DNA of 64,000 bases from Delia radicum (Eukaryota; Arthropoda; Insecta; Diptera; Anthomyiidae): the NCBI GenBank assembly GCA_021234595.1, contig CM037851.1, positions 186,366,486 to 186,430,485 on the forward strand, given 5' to 3'. Positions 57,545-64,000 of the stretch are shown in pieces. A program made the translations under genes and the position numbers. The notes beneath the pieces are model-generated. The model was not told the origin of the DNA, made no database searches, and saw nothing but the letters and a program-made list of their open reading frames with translations. The stretch's first letter is position 1, and each line of letters begins with the position of its first letter.

Positions 57545-57826
57545 TTGCCTTTAAAGTGCTTTAATAAATAAATTAAGAAATCAATTACAAAAATTTTAAA
57601 TATGAATATTATTTTCATCATCTTAATTTCTACTCTTCATATTTTTGTTAAGAAAAATATATAAAAAAATCTTTTCAAATTAACAATTTTATAAAAATAT
57701 ATATTTTAAATGCTTTCCAAAAAAATAATATCCTTCTTACTGATTACTTTGATCTTATACCTAGTATATAAATTTTTAAAAAATATATATTTAAACAAAC
57801 CAAAAATTATAATAACAGAAGTATAA
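56909..57826 (+). other. long leader between PBS and gag
   Basis: Nine hundred bases of untranslated leader. The first part contains the 56964-57173 open frame; the rest is very AT-rich with several A runs and an (AT)n tract, like a cellular 3' UTR. The same leader follows the second LTR at 63060-63975, with one visible substitution (57306 region TATCTTAA versus TATATTAA) and different A-run lengths. Confidence 0.7.
56964..57173 (+). CDS. small acidic ORF in the Ty3 leader
   Basis: The frame runs LVNLNEGDLNAELNSFDPSN, then from the first ATG (57024) MKSTDAANDLNLLSDVDPLD, ILSYPQPELNTPSS and a Ser/Asn/Glu end EDILAS, with stop TAA at 57171. It is acidic and rich in Leu/Asp/Ser/Pro, resembling the C-terminal tail of a nuclear or activation-domain protein rather than a retroviral product. 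No ATG lies upstream in frame before a stop, so as it stands it could only be translated from 57024 (49 codons). It is probably the captured end of a host gene. The function and source are not recognised. Confidence 0.5.
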   Translation: MVNLNEGDLNAELNSFDPSNMKSTDAANDLNLLSDVDPLDILSYPQPELNTPSSTCSSNNYNNEDILAS

Positions 57827-58945
57827 ATGGAAGAATATCTAACAGAATTAAAAGATATACTAGCAAATTTAAAGAAAAGTCCAGGAAGGACATACTCAGA
57901 AAAAACTGTACAAGTAAAGTTAGAATCTATAGACAATATAAGGAAAGAATTTCTGACAGCTCAAAATGAAGAAAGAGAAGAAAAAGAAATAGTAACATTA
58001 AAGTTAGAATTTAATACCATTTATAGAAAAATCAAAGAATATTTAATACCAAATACTAAAAGTTTAGACACCAAAATGGCAACATTTAGTTTAGAATTAA
58101 CTTCTAAGGCACTCCCAATTTTTGCTGGAAATTATGAAGAACTAGAAAGTTTCCTAATAACAGCAGAACTCATCGAAAAGACTCTGACTGACGCAGCAAA
58201 AACAGATTTCTTGCAATATGTCTACCACGCCAAATTGACCTCAGGTGTAAGGACAGCAATAGGTAGTTACTCAAAACCAGACAATTTCAATACATTAAAA
58301 ACACTCTTAAAACAAAGATACAAGAATACAAAAACCATCCCAGAATTACAGTCAAAGCTAAACAACATATACCAAGGCAAACAATCAGTAAGTGCATATA
58401 AGGACAGAATCATTACCATTATAGATAATCTAAATAGATTAGGAATAGAGGAATTAAACTTAGACTCAGAACCAGAGAAAAATGTTATCATTAGATTAAA
58501 TGCTAAATTAGCGTTAGATTCTTTCAAAAGAGGTATCAATGACAATTTCAAAACAGCCATATTTGCAGCTCGTCCTAAGACTTTGGAAGACGCAGTAGAA
58601 CTTGCGCTAGAAATAGAAAACGAACATAAGATAAACAACAATTCCGTAATGTACATTCAAACACGAAAAACTAACAGACAACATAACAATAACAGATCCA
58701 ATAGTTTTTCAAATAGGAATAACAGTAACTTTAACAATAACAGATCCAATAACTTTCAAAATAGAAATAGTCATATTACCAATAAAAGACCCAATAAATT
58801 TTCAAACAACAACAATTTTAACAGTGACAGATCTAATAATTTTCCCAATAGAAACAACACAAATAGAAGATACATACGTACAATAAATAATGAGGGAAAC
58901 GAGGTAGGCTCGGAATATATGGATATTCCGGACAGCCAAAATTAA
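57827..58945 (+). CDS. gag: Gag of Ty3/gypsy element
   Basis: This 372-residue structural protein forms the virus-like particle. Residues 1-90 are charged and helical. From about 85 a capsid-type domain (LPIFAGNYEELESFL, then FLQYVYHAKLTSGVRTAIG and LKQRYKNTKTIPELQSKL) matches retrotransposon gag. The last 90 residues are Asn/Arg/Ser/Phe-rich repeats of an RSNNFxNRN unit. No CCHC zinc knuckle is visible; the basic Asn/Arg tail may bind RNA instead. The stop TAA at 58943 overlaps the protease frame by about 40 nt, consistent with -1 frameshifting. The ATG at 57827 is the first in frame. Confidence 0.85.
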   Translation: MEEYLTELKDILANLKKSPGRTYSEKTVQVKLESIDNIRKEFLTAQNEEREEKEIVTLKLEFNTIYRKIKEYLIPNTKSLDTKMATFSLELTSKALPIFAGNYEELESFLITAELIEKTLTDAAKTDFLQYVYHAKLTSGVRTAIGSYSKPDNFNTLKTLLKQRYKNTKTIPELQSKLNNIYQGKQSVSAYKDRIITIIDNLNRLGIEELNLDSEPEKNVIIRLNAKLALDSFKRGINDNFKTAIFAARPKTLEDAVELALEIENEHKINNNSVMYIQTRKTNRQHNNNRSNSFSNRNNSNFNNNRSNNFQNRNSHITNKRPNKFSNNNNFNSDRSNNFPNRNNTNRRYIRTINNEGNEVGSEYMDIPDSQN

Positions 58946-59610
58946 AAGTATATAAAGTTTGCAATAATATTACAAATTTCATAATCGCTAAATACAAAAA
59001 TGAACAATTAACATTTCTTGTCGACACAGGTTCCGACATATCACTATGTCGTATTCGAACAAACTTTGAAGATGAACCAATTAATAAAGAGAATATATGT
59101 AAATTAAAAGGTATTACTACTGAAGAAATACACTCACTAGGGACAATTGGACTGGAACTTTCATTCACAGACCAAAAATGCAAACACAAATTTCATCTTG
59201 TAGATGACAACTTTCCAATAGAAACAGACGGAATAATAGGAAGGGACTTTTTAAAAAAATATCTCTGTAAGATAGACTATGAAACTTTCACAATATCATT
59301 ATTCATAAACAATACTACCATAACTATTCCATTGCAAGCAAAAGCTCTTACGTCATTACAAATAAAAATACCACCAAGAACAGAAATAATACAAGCATTA
59401 AAACTAAACCTTAGCGAAGATAGCATAATTTTTAATAATGAAATTAAACCAGGAGTATTTTTAAGTAATTCAATAGCACCTAGTAACGGCATGACCCACA
59501 TAAAAATTTTAAACACAACAAATAAAGAAATAAACTTAAAAGGCATTAAACTCCAAACCGCACTCACATACAAACATAATAAACGAACAAGTACAGCATA
59601 TGCTGGATGA
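58905..59610 (+). CDS. pol: Ty3/gypsy protease region
   Basis: The frame is -1 relative to gag. It carries the aspartic protease active site LVDTGSDISLC (DTGSD at 59023-59037) and the flap-side motif GIIGRDFL about 70 residues later, which also belongs to retropepsin folds. After the protease a linker of about 100 residues reaches a stop at 59608. The RT frame begins one base over (open from 59540), so PR and RT are separated by a +1 shift. In relatives the protease and RT form one polyprotein, so this shift may be a mutation or a sequencing error. Confidence 0.8.
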
Positions 59611-60997
59611 CGACATAATAGAACCATCCGTTAGTCCATACAATGCTCCACTCCTTTTAGTACCAAAGAAAAATGTGGAAGATAAAAAGAAATGGAGACT
59701 TGTAGTAGACTTTAGGAAACTTAACGATAAAATTGTCAATGACAAATTTCCCCTAACTAGATTAGAGGATATTCTAGACAAACTTGGTAGAGCCAAATGG
59801 TTTTCTACACTTGACATGACTAGCTCATTCCATCAAATCGAGCTTAACAAAAACTCTAGACCGCTTACAGCCTTTTCGACCTCACAAGGTCATTACCAAT
59901 TCAAAAGACTCCCTTTCGGACTAAAAATTTCTTCAAACAGCTTTCAAAGAATGCTCACAATAGCACTCTCAGGACTAGAATCCGAAGCATTCCTTTATGT
60001 AGACGACATAATTGTTTATGGGTGTAGTTTAAATCACCACAACCAAAATTTAATAAAGGTATTAGACAGACTACAAAAATATAATTTAAAACTTAATCCA
60101 AAGAAATGTTGTTTTCTAAGACCAGAAGTAGTTTACTTAGGACACTTGATTACAAAAGATGGTGTAAAAACAGACCCATCTAAATATGAAATAATAAAAA
60201 ATTATCCAATACCAACTAACGCTGACGAAGTAAGACGATTCGTTGCATTCTGCAACTATTACAGAAAATTTATACCCAATTTTGCAGATATAGCCAAAGA
60301 CCTAAATACATTACTAAAGAAATCAACAAAATTCATATGGACTGAACAATGCCAACACGCTTTTGAAGAGCTAAAAAACAAGTTAATGAATCCTCCAATT
60401 TTGCAATACCCTGATTTTGAAAAACCATTCATTTTAACAACTGACGCTTCAAACTACGCGTTAGGTGCTGTATTATCACAAGGCGATATAGGTCAAGATT
60501 TACCTATTTCATACGCAAGTAAATCTTTACAAAAACATGACATAAATAAACCAATAATCGAAAAAGAACTTTTAGCAATCCATTGGAGTATTAATTTTTT
60601 TAGACCATACTTGTACGGACGTAAATTCATAGTAGTAACAGACCACAGACCATTAATCTCTCTGTTCTCACACAAAAATCCATCATCAAAAATGACAAGA
60701 ATCAGACTAGATTTAAGCGACTACGACTTTACAATAATATATAAAAAAGGGAAAATAAATACCAATGCGGACGCATTGTCCAGAATCGAAATAAACTCAG
60801 ACATACTAAAACAAATGATACCGTTAGAAAACGTCGATACAAAAAAAAGAACATTAGTTATAACAAGGGCAATGAACAATAAAAAGCGCAATGAGGAAAA
60901 CATAATAAAAAATAAAGAAAATGAGGAAAACAAGAATAAAAGACATATAGGAAAGAACGACATGGAAAAATGTGATTCTCAGAAGTCTGCAATTTAA
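59540..60997 (+). CDS. pol: Ty3/gypsy reverse transcriptase-RNase H
   Basis: RT motifs in order: INEQVQHMLDDDIIEPSVSP, WRLVVDFRKLND, FSTLDMTSSFHQI (catalytic D), FKRLPFGLKISSNSFQRM and YVDDIIVYG (catalytic DD, 59996-60007), then LGHLITKDGVK. RNase H follows: LTTDASNYALGAVL, IEKELLAIHW, VTDHRPL and NADALSRIE, all acidic positions present. The C-terminal linker is Lys/Asn/Glu-rich. The frame closes at 60997 while integrase opens +1, near an A5 run at 60966-60970. The first ATG is 59600, but synthesis would normally be by readthrough from upstream. Confidence 0.9.
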   Translation, partial: KALNSKPHSHTNIINEQVQHMLDDDIIEPSVSPYNAPLLLVPKKNVEDKKKWRLVVDFRKLNDKIVNDKFPLTRLEDILDKLGRAKWFSTLDMTSSFHQIELNKNSRPLTAFSTSQGHYQFKRLPFGLKISSNSFQRMLTIALSGLESEAFLYVDDIIVYGCSLNHHNQNLIKVLDRLQKYNLKLNPKKCCFLRPEVVYLGHLITKDGVKTDPSKYEIIKNYPIPTNADEVRRFVAFCNYYRKFIPNFADIAKDLNTLLKKSTKFIWTEQCQHAFEELKNKLMNPPILQYPDFEKPFILTTDASNYALGAVLSQGDIGQDLPISYASKSLQKHDINKPIIEKELLAIHWSINFFRPYLYGRKFIVVTDHRPLISLFSHKNPSSKMTRIRLDLSDYDFTIIYKKGKINTNADALSRIEINSDILKQMIPLENVDTKKRTLVITRAMNNKKRNEENIIKNKENEENKNKRHIGKNDMEKCDSQKSAI

Positions 60998-62396
60998 TAC
61001 AATTGAAGAAATAAATGAAAAAGATATATCTATTGAAAACAATATTGTGCACATAGGTCGTAACGATAATTCATCAAAACCAGTTTTGACTAAGAAGGAA
61101 TTACGTACCCAAATTATAAATAATACAAAGCTAGCAAGATACAGTGATAATTCAGCGAAACTAGATTCGATACTGAAGAAACTGATATCAAAAATGAATA
61201 AAGAGAATATAAAAGAATTAGCACTTGCAAGTGAAGATAAAATATTTGAAAATTACAGTAAAAAGGAATTGATAGAAGCATATGCAAAGATAAAAATAAA
61301 TAACAAGGATCCTCAACTAAAAATATTAATATATAATAAGCCCAAAAGAATCACAGAAGAAATTCTAAAATACAAACTAATCGACGAATTCCACAATGCC
61401 ACACATGCAGGGCACTTAGGAATAAGAAAGACAATTATAAAACTAAAACAACGCTACATCTGGAAAAACATGAATAAGATGGTAAAGCAATTTGTAAAAT
61501 ATTGTGACAAATGCAACAGGAACAAGCAAACTAAACACATTAAGGAACCACTTACATTGACAAACACTCCAAGTAACAGTTTTGAAATAGTATCAATTGA
61601 CACAGTAGGACCTCTTCGAATTTCGAACGAATACAGATATATTTTGACCATACAATGCGAACTAACAAAATTCGTTATTGCACACCCCATGGCGACGAAA
61701 GATGCACTGACAACCGCAAAAACAATAGTTGAACACCTAATTCTAAAATTTGGTAAATGCAAAGTACTGAAATCAGACAACGGTACAGAATTTGCAAACG
61801 AACTTTTGCGTAATATATGTTCACTACTTGATATTAAACAGACCTTTTCGACACCTTACCACCATGAGACAATTGGGTCATTAGAAAGAAATCATAGAGT
61901 CTTAAATGAATTCTTGCTAACATCAGCAACTGATTACGAATGGGATAAATGGATTCCATATTTTACTTTTGCCTACAACACGGCACCCCATATAGACACT
62001 GGCTACACGCCATTTGAACTTGTATATGGAAGACTACCATGTTTGCCATCTGAAGTATATGACACAAAAGAAACTAAAATATATAATTACGATGATTATG
62101 CCATAGAGCTAAAACGTAAATTACAATATTCTTTAAACAGAGCTAAAGAATTAACAATTAGAACAAAAGAGAAAAGAATATTAGAAAATAGATACAACAA
62201 TAAATTAAACTTAAAGATAGGAGACTTAGTTTTAGTCAAAGTAGGAAATAGGAAAAAGAACCAAAGTCCATATAAAGGACCTTACAAAATAATTAGGAAT
62301 AATGGTGTAAATACAATCATAGATTACAATGGAAAAGAAAAAGTAATACATAATAATCAATTAAAACCCTATATAGCATTAAGAACTAATGAATAA
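60963..62396 (+). CDS. pol: Ty3/gypsy integrase
   Basis: The N-terminal HHCC zinc module is present (FHNATHAGHLG, then CDKCNR). The DDE core has D in IVSIDTVGPL, D in LKSDNGTEFANE and E in HHETIGSLERNHR, and the C-terminal domain has LKIGDLVLVKVGNRKKN and YKGPYKI. The stop at 62394 is followed by only about 150 bp of non-coding DNA before the polypurine tract, so no env gene exists. It begins in a different frame from RNase H, without a good ATG, so it is probably meant to be translated as part of the pol polyprotein. No chromodomain is obvious. Confidence 0.9.
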   Translation, partial: WKNVILRSLQFNTIEEINEKDISIENNIVHIGRNDNSSKPVLTKKELRTQIINNTKLARYSDNSAKLDSILKKLISKMNKENIKELALASEDKIFENYSKKELIEAYAKIKINNKDPQLKILIYNKPKRITEEILKYKLIDEFHNATHAGHLGIRKTIIKLKQRYIWKNMNKMVKQFVKYCDKCNRNKQTKHIKEPLTLTNTPSNSFEIVSIDTVGPLRISNEYRYILTIQCELTKFVIAHPMATKDALTTAKTIVEHLILKFGKCKVLKSDNGTEFANELLRNICSLLDIKQTFSTPYHHETIGSLERNHRVLNEFLLTSATDYEWDKWIPYFTFAYNTAPHIDTGYTPFELVYGRLPCLPSEVYDTKETKIYNYDDYAIELKRKLQYSLNRAKELTIRTKEKRILENRYNNKLNLKIGDLVLVKVGNRKKNQSPYKGPYKIIRNNGVNTIIDYNGKEKVIHNNQLKPYIALRTNE

Positions 62397-62549
62397 TGAA
62401 AAACTTATCATTAATAAAAACAAAGTTATATAAGAACTAATATTAAAAACAAATATATATCATACATTAATATACATTATAAAATTATTCATAAGTTAAC
62501 CAAAAATATAGAAAAATTAAAAAAATAAAATACTTTTATAATTTTTCTC

Positions 62550-62562
62550 TTAAGGGTAAGGG
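62550..62562 (+). promoter_or_regulatory. polypurine tract
   Basis: TTAAGGGTAAGGG abuts the 3' LTR. A purine-rich run directly before TGTA is the expected plus-strand primer site; it is broken by one T. Confidence 0.75.
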
Positions 62563-63045
62563 TGTAGTGTACTCCTTAAGCGTACACTGCATACCAACCA
62601 CTAATATTGATTTCCCAACATACCGTCTCAAATACTGTAGAGTGAATACCATACAAGTGGCATCAAGTAACAGTCTAGCGACACCTATGACCGCATTCTT
62701 TTACTTGCACTCAGATATCTGATGACCGTATGTTGACGATAAGAAAACAATGAATAAAAGTAATTAAGAATAAAAATAAATTGAGTGATTCCTAAAATCA
62801 CTCAATACTAGACAATAAGTTAGATTGTAAGAATAGTATATAAGACATGTAAATTTGTAAATAAAACAGACTTCAATTTTAGAGTTCCAAAACTACACAA
62901 GTCACTGTGTTTTTACTTTTTTGAAGACTCAAATATTTTGGCAGTTCTTTTGAACGCCTATTTATAAGCTGACCCCCACACAGCTATTAAAATATAGAAT
63001 TGGGCTATAGGGAACCTTAAATAATACACGTAACATTACATTACA
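62563..63045 (+). repeat. shared LTR: 3' LTR of copy 1, 5' LTR of copy 2
   Basis: It is 483 bp, identical by eye to 56412-56894 including the TATATAAG, AATAAA and hairpin. It is followed by a primer-binding site (TGGCGATCCTGCCA at 63046-63059) and a full leader, so it serves as the 5' LTR of a second element. Confidence 0.92.
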
Positions 63046-63114
63046 TGGCGATCCTGCCAAATTAACACGTAACATTACATTACATGGCTGCCAAATTCTG
63101 CCAAACCAATACAT

Positions 63115-63324
63115 TTGGTGAATCTCAATGAGGGTGATTTAAATGCTGAATTAAATAGTTTTGATCCTTCTAATATGAAAAGCACAGATGCCGCCAATGA
63201 TTTGAATCTCCTTTCGGATGTTGATCCTTTGGACATTTTATCTTATCCTCAGCCCGAATTAAATACTCCATCCTCAACCTGTTCTAGCAATAACTATAAT
63301 AATGAAGATATTTTGGCCTCTTAA
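63115..63324 (+). CDS. small acidic leader ORF, second copy
   Basis: Same 69-codon frame as at 56964-57173, with identical translation and stop TAA. Conservation without change is expected from recent duplication and does not by itself show function. Confidence 0.5.
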   Translation: MVNLNEGDLNAELNSFDPSNMKSTDAANDLNLLSDVDPLDILSYPQPELNTPSSTCSSNNYNNEDILAS

Positions 63325-63662
63325 TTTTAATTAAATAATTAAAAACAACACCATTTTAACGCTTTAAATAGAAAACAAATATGTAAATATAAATGTTTCT
63401 TTGCATAAACAAAATTTTTCAAAAAAAAAAATGCAAAATTTTTAACTACAAATTATATTAAAAAAAAAAAAAAAATGTTTAGAAAAATTTATGATTAAAG
63501 CATAACAAAAAAAAAAAAAATGAACACCAATAGGGAAATTTATAATTGTATAAACATAATTGTAATTTCAAATAGAATTATACATAAAATTTTATATATC
63601 CTCAATTAATTAATAACGTAAATATGTTGAAAACTAAAACAAAATACTACTTAAATCTTGCT

Positions 63663-63693
<31 letters not shown>

Positions 63694-63975
63694 TTGCCTT
63701 TAAAGTGCTTTAATAAATAAATTAAGAAATCAATTACAAAAATTTTAAATATGAATATTATTTTCATCATCTTAATTTCTACTCTTCATATTTTTGTTAA
63801 GAAAAATATATAAAAAAATCTTTTCAAATTAACAATTTTATAAAAATATATATTTTAAATGCTTTCCAAAAAAATAATATCCTTCTTACTGATTACTTTG
63901 ATCTTATACCTAGTATATAAATTTTTAAAAAATATATATTTAAACAAACCAAAAATTATAATAACAGAAGTATAA

Positions 63976-64000
63976 ATGGAAGAATATCTAACAGAATTAA
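63976..64000 (+). CDS. gag: Gag, second copy, partial
   Basis: The first eight codons (MEEYLTEL) match copy 1 gag at 57827; the rest is outside the window. Confidence 0.8.

Larger units (their letters stand above)
56412..62562 (+). mobile_element. Ty3/gypsy retrotransposon, copy 1 (LTR to PPT)
   Basis: The order is 5' LTR (56412-56894), tRNA-type primer site, leader of about 0.9 kb, gag, protease, RT-RNase H, integrase, polypurine tract, 3' LTR (62563-63045). PR-RT-RH-IN order and motif content are Ty3/gypsy. There is no env frame between integrase and the polypurine tract. The two LTRs appear identical by eye over 483 bp, so insertion or duplication was recent. Sequence beyond the 3' LTR is the leader of another copy, not host DNA. 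Confidence 0.92.
63046..64000 (+). mobile_element. Ty3/gypsy copy 2, leader and gag start (runs off window)
   Basis: Repeats the copy 1 sequence from 56895 onward with a 2-bp length difference from A runs and at least one substitution. It contains the same small acidic ORF at 63115-63324 and the gag ATG at 63976, cut by the window end after 25 bases. The arrangement LTR-internal-LTR-internal is a tandem. Confidence 0.9.

Noticed and set aside
62397..62550. Possible env gene after integrase
   Set aside because: Only about 150 bp of AT-rich non-coding DNA separates integrase from the polypurine tract; no room for env.

Overview
The window looks like a strongly AT-rich piece of an insect genome, most likely a higher fly. 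The reasons are a Sox100B-type (SoxE) HMG-box gene split by an 8.3 kb intron, and a dense, nested load of fly-type transposable elements: Jockey/CR1-, LOA- and RNase H-bearing LINEs, mariner, Transib, hAT and pogo-like derivatives, a tRNA-derived SINE and a Ty3/gypsy element. The species cannot be fixed from sequence alone. No bacterial-type operon, CRISPR array or rRNA gene is present.

Layout. 1-11.7 kb: miniature inverted-repeat elements (MITEs), two broken RNase H or RT LINE pieces on the minus strand (3.85-5.95 and 6.1-6.7 kb), a two-copy dispersed repeat, an internally deleted mariner-like element (9.0-9.6 kb), a plus-strand LINE 3' half ending in poly(A) at 11.1 kb, and a tRNA-derived SINE (11.2-11.6 kb). 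11.8-28.1 kb: almost gene-free, with a 1.7 kb foldback element (12.6-14.3), a second nested palindrome (15.6-16.4), a hAT MITE with a perfect 8-bp target duplication, a decayed cellular or transposon-like pseudogene (20.2-21.1) and several MITEs. 28.1-33.5 kb: two copies of an odd element whose ends repeat a GAAATAAG-CCCC motif; both carry a GC-rich palindromic MITE, and the second is also interrupted by a Jockey/CR1-like LINE. 34.0-35.35 kb: 5'-truncated LOA-like LINE with a 13-bp target duplication. 38.4-40.9 kb: a deleted mariner split by a Transib transposon, a relative of RAG1. 42.8-43.3 kb: an unrecognised pseudogene. 43.6-54.0 kb: Sox100B-like gene (minus strand), with its intron full of repeats. 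56.4-64.0 kb: a complete Ty3/gypsy element followed, through a shared LTR, by the start of a second tandem copy.

The only likely host protein-coding gene is the Sox gene. Exon 53835-53981 and exon 43647-45487 join in phase to give one HMG box. The 3' exon needs several frame changes to read through, and most transposon ORFs here are also broken by single-base shifts, often at A or T runs, so base-level indel errors in the assembly should be considered along with true decay.

The most unusual items are: the Transib element with an RSS-heptamer-like terminus; the tandem Ty3 element whose leader carries a 49-69 codon ORF and UTR-like sequence resembling a captured host gene end; the GAAATAAG-CCCC elements; and three repeats with pol III box A/B (tRNA-like) modules inside elements that otherwise look like DNA-transposon MITEs.
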